43,451 nucleotides of DNA from a virus. How positions within the stretch are numbered: the first letter of the stretch is position 1; every line of letters starts with the position of its first letter. Positions 7,879 through 15,977 of this stretch are shown in pieces. The notes beneath the pieces are model-generated. The model was not told the origin of the DNA and ran no database searches. It saw nothing but the letters and a program-made list of their open reading frames with translations. Position numbers and translations under genes: made by a program. Location: IMG/VR virus record IMGVR_UViG_3300020182_000065, positions 1-43,451 of that record. One strand, given 5' to 3'.

Positions 7879-7881
7879 ATT

Positions 7882-9513
7882 ATGGCAACAACACAGTATC
7901 TTGGTAATCAAAACCTAAAGGCCGCTGGTGTTGCAGTAAACTTTACTAGAGAACAGATCGAAGAGTACATGAGATGTGCTGGCGATCCTATTTACTTTAT
8001 TATAAATTATTGCAAGATTGTAACGCTCGATCACGGATTACAACCGTTCGATTTGTATGAGTGTCAAAAGAATAAAATCAATATTATTCACGAAAATCGT
8101 AGAATTATTTTGATGGAAGGGCGTCAACAGGGAAAGACAACTACTTCGGCTGCATATATTCTTTGGACAACCTTGTTTTCCGCAAACAAAACGGTTGCGA
8201 TCCTCGCTAATAAGGCTGCCGCAGCGCGGGAAGTATTATCTCGATATCAAGTTATGTATGAACACTTGCCTGTATGGTTACAGCAAGGTGTTACGACTTG
8301 GAATAAGGGTGACATAGAATTAGAGAACGGATCCAAAGTATTCACGTCCGCAACATCATCCAGTGCAATTCGTGGGCGATCCGTTAATATGCTATACGTA
8401 GATGAAGCAGCAATTATCCCCAATAACGTTGCAGAAGACTTTTTTACTTCTGTATACCCCACCATTTCTTCTGGTGAAACCACAAAGATTTTACTCTCGT
8501 CTACTCCGCTAGGTTATAATCATTTCTGGAAGTTCTGGAATGATGCGGAAGAAGACAGAAATGGTTTTGTAAATCTTTTTATTCCGTATTGGGAAATTCC
8601 CGGCAGAGACGAAGCGTGGGCAAACGAACAGCGCAGACTTCTGGGAGATCTAAAATACAATCAGGAAGTCTTGTGTAAGTTCCTCGGGTCAAGTCTGACA
8701 TTGATTAACTCAGATGTTATATCACAAATGTCAGGCATTCCACCCACAATGCATAAAGATGGGTTGGATATATTTAAGGATCCAGAGGTTGGTCACGTTT
8801 ACGTGTTGGTTGCTGACACCGCGAAGGGTGTTGGGGGTGACTATTCTGCATTTACTGTTATTGATATTACACAATCTCCATTTACAATATCTGCTAAATA
8901 CCGTAACAATAAGATTAGCCCTTTGTTGTACCCTTCAGTTATACATACTGTTGCTAAACAATACAATGAATCATTTATACTAGTAGAAATCAATTCATCC
9001 GAGCAAGTTGCCCAAATACTACATAATGAATACGAGTATGAAAACTTACTTTTTATCAGTAGATCTAGCACTGGGCAAAAAATCAACAGCGGTTTCGGTG
9101 GATCTGGTAGAACAGAATATGGTATCACAACAGATAAAAAAATAAAACGCATTGGATGTTCTACATTTAAATCTTTGGTTGAGGAAAAGAAACTTTTAAT
9201 AACTGATATGGATATCATATCGGAAATATCAACCTTCATAGAAAACAAAGGAAGTTATTCTGCAGATGAGGGATACCATGATGATTTGGTTATGACACTT
9301 GTTTTGTTTTCTTGGCTGTTCACCGATCCTTATTTTAAAGACCTAACTGATATTAATATACGAGAGGAGATGTATAAAAATCAGATAGAGGCAATAGAGA
9401 ATAATGTTGCACCTGTCGGTTTTATAAATAATGGTTTGGAAGAAGAAAAGTATGTAGATGATAGCGGTCAGGTGTGGGATTTTGCCGAACCGTTGAAAGT
9501 TGAATTTTTATAA
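7882..9513 (+). CDS. 17: Terminase large subunit gp17 (packaging ATPase and nuclease)
   Basis: The product is 543 residues (T4 gp17 is 610). It powers DNA translocation into the prohead and cuts the concatemer. The ATPase domain shows the Walker A-type motif MEGRQQGKTT near residue 80 and Walker B MLYVDEAAII near residue 170, followed by the coupling motif LLSSTPLGYN. The C-terminal RNase H-like nuclease shows VADTAKGVGGDYSAFTVID near residue 310, LVEINSS near 370, and YHDDLVMTLVLFSW near 465, which supply the acidic metal ligands. The frame is uninterrupted. A late promoter for gene 18 overlaps its stop codon. Confidence 0.97.
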   Translation: MATTQYLGNQNLKAAGVAVNFTREQIEEYMRCAGDPIYFIINYCKIVTLDHGLQPFDLYECQKNKINIIHENRRIILMEGRQQGKTTTSAAYILWTTLFSANKTVAILANKAAAAREVLSRYQVMYEHLPVWLQQGVTTWNKGDIELENGSKVFTSATSSSAIRGRSVNMLYVDEAAIIPNNVAEDFFTSVYPTISSGETTKILLSSTPLGYNHFWKFWNDAEEDRNGFVNLFIPYWEIPGRDEAWANEQRRLLGDLKYNQEVLCKFLGSSLTLINSDVISQMSGIPPTMHKDGLDIFKDPEVGHVYVLVADTAKGVGGDYSAFTVIDITQSPFTISAKYRNNKISPLLYPSVIHTVAKQYNESFILVEINSSEQVAQILHNEYEYENLLFISRSSTGQKINSGFGGSGRTEYGITTDKKIKRIGCSTFKSLVEEKKLLITDMDIISEISTFIENKGSYSADEGYHDDLVMTLVLFSWLFTDPYFKDLTDINIREEMYKNQIEAIENNVAPVGFINNGLEEEKYVDDSGQVWDFAEPLKVEFL

Positions 9514-9516
9514 ATA
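9509..9516 (+). promoter_or_regulatory. T4-type late promoter TATAAATA
   Basis: An exact late element that overlaps the TAA stop of gene 17 and lies 71 bases before gene 18, the sheath gene, which needs high late expression. Confidence 0.75.
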
Positions 9517-9587
9517 ATAGTAGTAATCTGGAAAACAAACATTTTTACGTGATTCCTATTATAAAATCTTAACGGAGGAGAAAAATA

Positions 9588-11516
9588 ATGGCAATTAACT
9601 TACAATCGCCTGGAATAAAAATTACTGAAGCGGATCAAGTCACTTCAGTAGGCTCGGTTGGAACTACCACAGGCGCTTCTGTTGGAGCATTTAGCTGGGG
9701 TCCTATCGACCAACCCACATTAGTAACAAGCGAAACTGATCTTGTTTCTAAATTTGGTGTACCTAGTATAACTAATAACGTAGACTTTTTATCTGCATCA
9801 AGTTATCTTGCATACTCAGCGTCACAGTACGTTGTGCGTGTTGTTGGTGATAATGCTTTAAACGCAGATTCTGCTGGATCCGGTACTCTTGTCAAAAACG
9901 ATGACGCATATCTTGAGGCAACCTTAACTAGTTCTGGTCATTGGGTTGCAAAACACGCTGGTGTTTTGGGTAACTCACTTAAAGTTGTGATTTGTGAAAG
10001 TGCTACTGGTTTCGAAGATTCATCTTTCTCAGATTTTAAAGGTTTCTTTGATGTTGCGCCTGGAACTTCTGACTTTGCTACCGCCCTCGGCGGATCAAAT
10101 GACGAACTTCACGTTGCAGTTATCGATGAAGATGGAAAGATCACTGGTGTGCCTGGCACACTTCTTGAGAAGTTTGAAGCTGTATCTAAAGCTTCTGACG
10201 CTCGCAAGATCGACGGTGGAACAAACTACTACAAGAACGTAATCAACAATACTTCACAGTATATTCGTTGGGCTAATCACGTTGCTACTGTTGCTGAAAA
10301 GACCGCAACAATCACGGATGCTGTTTTCTCGGTAGATAAAGTTACCTATACTTCTGCTGCTCACACACTTGTCGTTGGTGAAACAGTTGTAGTAACTGGT
10401 ATTATTGATTCTGCAACTGGCGGTGAGTTTGATCTCACTGGTGCTATCACAGCTGTTACCAGTAGTACTTTTGAAATCGCCGCGACTGGAATCACAAACA
10501 CTTATGTTTCTGGTGGTTTAGGTACAGTAGCTGCGCAATCATCAAACTGGGGAAATACTGCATCAGGAACAACATTTGCTGATGGTGGTGTCGCTTTGGT
10601 TCATATTGATTCGCTCGCCGGTGGTGCTGAAGGTGATGGGGTTGGTGATGCAGAAAGAATTGTTGGTATACAGTTGTTTGCTAATAAGCTGAATCTTGAC
10701 GTTGATGTTATCATCTGCGGTCAAGGCGGAGCTACCGTAGTAAACGCAGCAATTACAATCGCCGAAGCGCGTAAAGATTGTGTCGCTGTATTCTCACCAC
10801 AAAGAGCTGACGTTGTAAACTCTGCTGGTACAGAATCTACTAACATTGCTGCTTTCGCTGACACTATAAGTGCTCGTTCTACTTACGCAGTCGCCGATTC
10901 CAACTGGAAGTATGCTTTTGATCGTTACAACGATGTTTATACATATGTTCCTTGTAATGCTGATGTTGCTGGGTGTATTGCACGTACTGATGCTAATGGT
11001 GAGCCTTGGTTCTCTCCTGCTGGTTATCAAAACGGCCGTATCTTAAACTCTGTACGTCTTGCTTGGAATCCTACAGAAGCAGAACGTGACTCACTGTACA
11101 AGTTAGGTATCAATCCTATCTTCTCTCAGCCTGGTCGCGGAACTGTATTGTTTGGTGACAAGACTTTCACGCAGAAGAAAACTTCATTTAGCCGAATCAA
11201 TGTTCGTCGTTTGTTCATCACTATCCAAAGTATTATTGGGGATGCTGCTGGAGACGTTTTGTTTGGTCAGAATGATGCAGCACAAAGAGCGTCATTTAGC
11301 AATCTTGTTGGATCATACTTGCGCACAGTGCAGGGTGGTCGAGGTGTTACTGACTTCCGCGTAATATGCGACGGCACTAACAATCCAGACTCTGTAGTAA
11401 ATGCTAATGAGTTTGTATGTGACATTTTTGTCCGACCTATTGCTTCTGTTAACTTCATCCAACTGAACTTTACTTCAGTTGCCGGTGCCGCTGCATTTGC
11501 AGAGATCGGGGGTTAA
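9588..11516 (+). CDS. 18: Tail sheath protein gp18
   Basis: The product is 642 residues (T4 gp18 is 659) and forms the contractile sheath. The N-terminus (LQSPGIKITEADQ, then GAFSWGPIDQPTLVTSE and ASSYLAYSASQYVVRVVG) and the C-terminal block (FTQKKTSFSRINVRRLFI, then NQ-like packing segments and FVRPIASVNFIQLNFTSV) are standard sheath features. Residues about 242-317 contain an inserted small beta module (AHTLVVGETVVVTG, then SSTFEIAATGI) that also occurs twice in the virion protein at 19004. Such insertions in sheath proteins face outward. A strong GGAGGAG Shine-Dalgarno precedes the ATG. Confidence 0.95.
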   Translation: MAINLQSPGIKITEADQVTSVGSVGTTTGASVGAFSWGPIDQPTLVTSETDLVSKFGVPSITNNVDFLSASSYLAYSASQYVVRVVGDNALNADSAGSGTLVKNDDAYLEATLTSSGHWVAKHAGVLGNSLKVVICESATGFEDSSFSDFKGFFDVAPGTSDFATALGGSNDELHVAVIDEDGKITGVPGTLLEKFEAVSKASDARKIDGGTNYYKNVINNTSQYIRWANHVATVAEKTATITDAVFSVDKVTYTSAAHTLVVGETVVVTGIIDSATGGEFDLTGAITAVTSSTFEIAATGITNTYVSGGLGTVAAQSSNWGNTASGTTFADGGVALVHIDSLAGGAEGDGVGDAERIVGIQLFANKLNLDVDVIICGQGGATVVNAAITIAEARKDCVAVFSPQRADVVNSAGTESTNIAAFADTISARSTYAVADSNWKYAFDRYNDVYTYVPCNADVAGCIARTDANGEPWFSPAGYQNGRILNSVRLAWNPTEAERDSLYKLGINPIFSQPGRGTVLFGDKTFTQKKTSFSRINVRRLFITIQSIIGDAAGDVLFGQNDAAQRASFSNLVGSYLRTVQGGRGVTDFRVICDGTNNPDSVVNANEFVCDIFVRPIASVNFIQLNFTSVAGAAAFAEIGG

Positions 11517-11542
11517 TTAAAAGTCAATAAGGAGATATAAAA

Positions 11543-12061
11543 ATGGCATTTACATTACAAGACATGAAAACAGCAATTGGAGCGGGTGCCCGCTCCAATA
11601 TTTTCGAAGTAACTTATAGTGGTGGTGGTCTTGATGGTGTGGCAGCAAACTTTTCGTTTTTGACTAAAGCGGCCGCACTGCCTAGCTCCACAGTGGGTTT
11701 GATCGAAGTTCCGTTTCGTGGCAGAAGACTAAAACTTGCTGGGGATCGAGTGTTCAATGAGTGGACTGCTACCGTCATTAATGACGAAAGCTTTGCTATT
11801 CGCGCAGCACTAGAAACTCATCAAAGTTCGTTTACTGATGTTGATTTCGAAGCGGAATCGCTTGGTGATCGAACCGCAGGAAGATCTACTCTCACAGTCT
11901 CTCAGCTTGACGCTGCGGGTGTTGCAGTAAGAACGTATAGTTTAATAAACTGTTTCGCTAGTGAAATTGGTACAATCGATTTATCCTACGATACTACAGA
12001 TACTGTTGAAGAGTATACTGTTACTTGGACGTATGATTACTTCACCACGTTAGTAGCATAA
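11543..12061 (+). CDS. 19: Tail tube protein gp19, first copy
   Basis: The product is 172 residues (T4 gp19 is 163). It carries the gp19 core: GARSNIFEV, then TKAAALPSSTVGLIEVPFRG, then AGDRVFNEWTATVINDE, and a C-terminal YDTTDTVEEYTVTWTYDYF. The tube is the channel inside the sheath through which DNA passes. It follows gene 18 by 26 bases with AAGGAG as its Shine-Dalgarno, and is followed 10 bases later by a second, diverged gp19 homologue. Which copy builds the bulk of the tube cannot be told from sequence; both keep the GDR(V/T)F-EWTAT core. Confidence 0.9.
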   Translation: MAFTLQDMKTAIGAGARSNIFEVTYSGGGLDGVAANFSFLTKAAALPSSTVGLIEVPFRGRRLKLAGDRVFNEWTATVINDESFAIRAALETHQSSFTDVDFEAESLGDRTAGRSTLTVSQLDAAGVAVRTYSLINCFASEIGTIDLSYDTTDTVEEYTVTWTYDYFTTLVA

Positions 12062-12071
12062 GGAGAACGAA

Positions 12072-12599
12072 ATGGCAGGATTAAAATTATCAAGCTTCAA
12101 AGGCGCGTTAGGCGTTGCAGCCAGACCTAACAATTTCTATGTGGACATTACTTTTCCCAACCAAGTTGGTGTTACTAATACCAACATCAGATATCTGTGT
12201 AAAACTGCAGCTATCCCAGCATTTTCAGTTGGTGTAGTTGAGATTCCACATTTTGGTGGTCGTAAAATGAAGGTGCCTGGCGACAGAACCTTCGCAGAAT
12301 GGACCGCAACGTTTATTGCAGATGAAAAAATGCAACTTCACAAAGATATGGAAGCGTGGTTGCAATATATCAAAGCTTCAGATTACAGTCAGGAAGATTT
12401 GGCAGGAAGTGATACCAACGATTATCAAGGAACTATCAGTGTTATTCATACTGATCAAAGTGGTTCTGATCTGAGAACATATAATTTGGAAAATGCATTC
12501 CCAACAGAACTGGCTCAGTTAGACTTGTCATATGACAACTTTGACACAATTGCTGAATATTCGGTAACTTTCCAGTATTCACACTTGACAACCGAATAA
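12072..12599 (+). CDS. Tail tube protein gp19, second copy
   Basis: The product is 175 residues. It shares with the first copy and with T4 gp19 the blocks ARPNNFYVDITFP, CKTAAIPAFSVGVVEIPHFG, PGDRTFAEWTATFIADE and LAQLDLSYDNFDTIAEYSVT. It resembles T4 gp19 at least as closely as the first copy does (ARPN and GDRTF are as in T4). AAGGAG precedes the ATG. A strong intrinsic terminator 27 bases after the stop closes the operon. A division of labour, for instance main tube versus a specialised end ring, is possible but unproven. Confidence 0.9.
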   Translation: MAGLKLSSFKGALGVAARPNNFYVDITFPNQVGVTNTNIRYLCKTAAIPAFSVGVVEIPHFGGRKMKVPGDRTFAEWTATFIADEKMQLHKDMEAWLQYIKASDYSQEDLAGSDTNDYQGTISVIHTDQSGSDLRTYNLENAFPTELAQLDLSYDNFDTIAEYSVTFQYSHLTTE

Positions 12600-12625
12600 T
12601 AATCATATATTATATTGGTATAAAG

Positions 12626-12649
12626 AAGGAGGCAATTGCCTCCTTTTTT
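12626..12649 (+). terminator. Intrinsic terminator after tail tube genes
   Basis: An 8-bp perfect stem, AAGGAGGC and GCCTCCTT, with an AATT loop, running into a stretch of T. It stands between the second tube gene and the late promoter of the portal gene. Confidence 0.9.
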
Positions 12650-12670
12650 ATTGGTTGAGTTTTTTCGTGT

Positions 12671-12678
12671 TATAAATA
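12671..12678 (+). promoter_or_regulatory. T4-type late promoter TATAAATA
   Basis: An exact late element just after the terminator and 32 bases before the portal gene, so the head genes restart transcription here. Confidence 0.8.
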
Positions 12679-12710
12679 GAATAAGAAACTAATACATACA
12701 GGAAGCGACA

Positions 12711-14342
12711 ATGGCATTTACATTATTTGGATATAAAATTGGAAAGGATGATGTTGAATCAGCAGCACTAAAATCTTTTGTTCCTCCAACCGACGATGAC
12801 GCCGCAATAACCATTTCTGGTAACGGTGTGTATGGTACATATGTCGATCTTGAAGGAACCGCCAAATCCGGTAGCAGCTTAATTGGTAAGTATCGAGAAA
12901 TGTCATCGCAACCAGAATGTGATGCTGCAATAGATGATATTGTTAATGAGTCTATTATTTATTCTGAGGATGACTACCCAGTGCAAATTATACTCGATAA
13001 ACTAGAACAATCAGAAGCATTCAAAAATAAAATTAGAGAAGAGTTTCATCACACAATGAAACTTTTAGATTTCAATAATCAAGCATATGATATTTTTCGT
13101 AGATGGTATGTAGACGGAAAACTATACTACCATATGGTCATCGACGAAAAATCACCAAAGAAAGGTGTGAAAGAGATTCGTTATATTGACCCTCGGAAAA
13201 TCCGTAAGGTTAGAGAAACCCCGAAGGATAAAAAAACTAATAACGTAAATGACACTTTATATACAAAACCTATAGAGTATTTTATCTATTCCGAAAAAGG
13301 CTTCCAAAAAGACGCTAACAATGGATTGAAGATTTCACCTGACTCGGTGTGCTATGTGCATTCTGGAATTCTTGACCATAATGGAAAAGATATTCTGTCA
13401 CATTTGAGCAAAGCAATCAAGCCTTTGAACCAATTAAGGATGCTTGAGGATGCGACAGTTATCTATAGGATTTCTCGCGCACCAGAACGTCGAATTTTTT
13501 ATATCGATGTTGGTAATCTTCCCAAGATGAAGGCTGAACAATACTTGCGCGACGTGATGCAGAAGTATAAGAACAAGTTGGTGTATGACGCTAACACAGG
13601 TGAGGTTAGGGATGATCGTCGTTATCAAACCATGTTAGAAGACTTCTGGTTGCCTCGTAGAGAAGGTGGTAGAGGTACGGAGATTACTACATTGCCTGGC
13701 GGACAGAACCTCGGCGAGATTGATGACGTATTATACTTTCAGAAAAAACTTTATAAATCGCTGAATGTACCGGCATCACGTTTGGAGGCCGATACAGGTT
13801 TTTCTTTAGGGCGTGCTTCGGAAATCACACGGGATGAAGTAAAATTCAGCAAGTTCGTTGGTCGATTGAGAATGCGTTTCTCGCACTTGTTTGACCGATT
13901 GCTGGAAACTCAATTATTATTGAAAGGTGTATGCACCAAGAAAGAGTGGTTGGAATTAAAAGAAAATATCAATTATGATTTCATTTCGGATTCGCATTTT
14001 ATTGAGTTAAAAGAAACTGAAATAATGCGAGAAAGAATATCTATGCTGAACGATATGGATCAGTATGTTGGTAAATATTTCTCTCACGATTACATCAAGA
14101 AAAATATTTTGAAAATGTCCGAAGAAGACATTAAAGAGATTGGTAAAGAAATTGATAAAGAAGGTAGCGACGAAGAATACGAAGAAAGGATAGAAGATGA
14201 AAAACCTCAACCAAAAATTTCGAATGAGACGTTCGAATTTATACCGAAAGAGACTGAAGATCAAAGCGAGTTAGCTAAATCTATGTCAAAGTTTTTCGAT
14301 AGTTTGGTAGAAGAGGGTAGCAATGATAAAGAAGAAAAATGA
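12711..14342 (+). CDS. 20: Portal vertex protein gp20
   Basis: The product is 543 residues (T4 gp20 is 524). Twelve copies form the ring through which DNA enters and leaves the head. Typical blocks are SSLIGKYREMSSQPECDAAI and VNESIIYSEDD at the N-terminus, RRWYVDGKLYYHMVID, EIRYIDPRKIRKVRE, DATVIYRISRAPERRIFYID, then DDRRYQTMLEDFWLPRREGG, with LPGGQNLGEIDDVLYF in the clip and wing region. The last 70 residues are highly charged. The collagen-like gene overlaps its 3-prime end by 20 bases. It is the first gene after a terminator and a late promoter. Confidence 0.97.
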   Translation: MAFTLFGYKIGKDDVESAALKSFVPPTDDDAAITISGNGVYGTYVDLEGTAKSGSSLIGKYREMSSQPECDAAIDDIVNESIIYSEDDYPVQIILDKLEQSEAFKNKIREEFHHTMKLLDFNNQAYDIFRRWYVDGKLYYHMVIDEKSPKKGVKEIRYIDPRKIRKVRETPKDKKTNNVNDTLYTKPIEYFIYSEKGFQKDANNGLKISPDSVCYVHSGILDHNGKDILSHLSKAIKPLNQLRMLEDATVIYRISRAPERRIFYIDVGNLPKMKAEQYLRDVMQKYKNKLVYDANTGEVRDDRRYQTMLEDFWLPRREGGRGTEITTLPGGQNLGEIDDVLYFQKKLYKSLNVPASRLEADTGFSLGRASEITRDEVKFSKFVGRLRMRFSHLFDRLLETQLLLKGVCTKKEWLELKENINYDFISDSHFIELKETEIMRERISMLNDMDQYVGKYFSHDYIKKNILKMSEEDIKEIGKEIDKEGSDEEYEERIEDEKPQPKISNETFEFIPKETEDQSELAKSMSKFFDSLVEEGSNDKEEK

Positions 14343-15507
14343 TCCGAATTTGACCGAAGCTGTTAGTATAGCAACCTCTGTTGCATATACCAAGAAAGAA
14401 ATTGACAAGCTTGAAAATAAAATTTTTCAGGTTATTGAAGATGTGCAGCCGGTACGAATTTTTGGGCTTGATGGTAAAGATGGTGCTGCCGGAGAACGCG
14501 GCCCTGTGGGTCCGAAAGGTGAAAGGGGTTTTATAGGAAACAAGGGAGATAAAGGTGATGCCGGAGAACAAGGATCGCAAGGACCACAAGGAGAGCGTGG
14601 AGAACGCGGTGAACAAGGTGAACAAGGACTTCAAGGTGTTGTTGGAATTGCTGGCGAGAATGGAGAACGTGGAGAGCGCGGACCCGAAGGACCACAGGGG
14701 TTAAAGGGTGAGAAGGGTGATAAAGGAAAGAAAGGGGATCGCGGAGAAAAAGGCGAGCAAGGCGAGCAAGGAATACATGGAGTTTCTGGTCTTGACGGTA
14801 AAGATGGAAAAGATGGCGAACCTGGCCAGAAGGGTGAGAAGGGTGACACTGGAGAAAGAGGAGAGCGTGGTGATGTAGGTCCTGTCGGAAACACAGGCCC
14901 ACAGGGCGCACAAGGGCTTAAGGGCGACGCCGGAACTCCAGCCGACGAAGAGTCTATCAAGAAAGAAATTACGGAATTTGTATCGAAAACAGAAGAAAGT
15001 ATAACAGATTTTGTTAAAAAAATTGATGATGAAATAAAAACCGCAGATAAATATGTAAAAGATTTTGAGTTGAAAGTCAAGCGCGATCTAGAAAAAAGCT
15101 TGAACGAAATGCGACAGAGAATCGCTAACGGCTGGGGTGGTTCTGGTGGTGGTGGTTCAGTTCGAATTTTAGAGAACGATGATGTAGAATTTAAAAAGAG
15201 ACATCAAGTCGAAGGCGATTCTCTTTTAATCTTTGATGCATCAAAACAGAAATTTGTTTCTGAATCATTTAACGATATCATAGAGAGATTGCAAATAGGT
15301 ATGGAACAACAATACGACAGATTAGTTGATACTGAAGGTGATTATACATATATTGGCGAATCCGTCCCAGGCACCGCGAGAGACGCCTCTACGTGGCGTA
15401 TTAAACGTGTTTACGAACAAGGTGATGACTTAGAAATTATATGGGCCGACAACACAGCAGATTTTGCCAAAGTTTGGGATGACCGCGCAACTTACGAGTA
15501 TAACTAA
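14323..15507 (+). CDS. Collagen-like virion fibre protein
   Basis: The protein is 394 residues. Residues 48-206 form about 53 uninterrupted Gly-X-Y triplets, rich in GEK, GER, GDK and GPQ, which should form a trimeric collagen-type triple helix. An N-terminal helical segment (residues 10-40) precedes it. After it come a charged coiled-coil-like stretch (about 207-268), a [10 protein letters not shown] hinge, and a C-terminal domain containing [20 protein letters not shown] and [20 protein letters not shown], which I recall at the ends of other aquatic phage fibres. It begins inside the portal gene, so it is co-translated with the portal. Such fibres often decorate heads or collars; the site here is inferred. 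Confidence 0.85.
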   Translation: MIKKKNDPNLTEAVSIATSVAYTKKEIDKLENKIFQVIEDVQPVRIFGLDGKDGAAGERGPVGPKGERGFIGNKGDKGDAGEQGSQGPQGERGERGEQGEQGLQGVVGIAGENGERGERGPEGPQGLKGEKGDKGKKGDRGEKGEQGEQGIHGVSGLDGKDGKDGEPGQKGEKGDTGERGERGDVGPVGNTGPQGAQGLKGDAGTPADEESIKKEITEFVSKTEESITDFVKKIDDEIKTADKYVKDFELKVKRDLEKSLNEMRQRIANGWGGSGGGGSVRILENDDVEFKKRHQVEGDSLLIFDASKQKFVSESFNDIIERLQIGMEQQYDRLVDTEGDYTYIGESVPGTARDASTWRIKRVYEQGDDLEIIWADNTADFAKVWDDRATYEYN

Positions 15508-15977
15508 TGGAATGTGGTGAATGCACAGAATGTTGTGAGTTATTACATATAGACTCACAGAAACCTCTTTTAGATGGTGAGATAGAATTAATTGCAATTG
15601 ATTCACCAGCTGGTCAACTGTGCAATTACTGTGATAAAAATATAGGTTGTACGGTTCATGAAGATAGACCGTTGATATGCAGGACATATGAGTGCGCTTA
15701 TACGCAACACGAAAGTGCACCAATTGAATTAAGGCCTGATAAATGTGGTGTAATATTTGAAAAGTTGGATGACAGTTTATTTGTCGGAACGATAAAACCA
15801 GATCGACCAATAACAGAATATGGGTCTAAACAAATTGATGCATTTAATCAACAAGGATATAATGTAGTACTTACAAAATATGATACACCAGAAGTAAAAG
15901 TTTTTTGTCGTGATGGAGATGTTCAACGTAATGTACTTTTAAAATTCGCAGAATATAGAAGAGTAGCAAATGGCTAA
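15507..15977 (+). CDS. Cys-rich YkgJ-like metal-chelating domain protein
   Basis: The product is 156 residues with a cluster of cysteines: C3, C6, C9, C10, then C39, C42, C48, then C58, C63 and C80. The arrangement CxxCxxCC, CxxC, and GC-(V/I)H-RP-C-Y-C resembles the YkgJ or CxxCxxCC family, annotated as a putative zinc- or iron-chelating domain. Its biochemical role is unknown in bacteria and phages alike. The first base of its ATG is the last base of the preceding stop (TAATG), and it overlaps the next virion gene by 8 bases, so it is made with structural proteins. It could help maturation of a virion protein rather than being part of the particle. Confidence 0.7.
   Translation: MECGECTECCELLHIDSQKPLLDGEIELIAIDSPAGQLCNYCDKNIGCTVHEDRPLICRTYECAYTQHESAPIELRPDKCGVIFEKLDDSLFVGTIKPDRPITEYGSKQIDAFNQQGYNVVLTKYDTPEVKVFCRDGDVQRNVLLKFAEYRRVANG

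Noticed and set aside
14565-14940. DNA-level repeat array or CRISPR in the region of repeated GGAGAACG-like units
   Set aside because: The repeats follow a 9-base codon period encoding Gly-X-Y, without uniform spacers, so it is coding repetition and not CRISPR.
14531-15080. Long Pro/Ser/Cys-rich minus-strand frames
   Set aside because: They are mirror frames of the Gly-X-Y repeat of the collagen-like gene, which gives Pro-rich reverse frames without stops; no ribosome site or promoter supports them.
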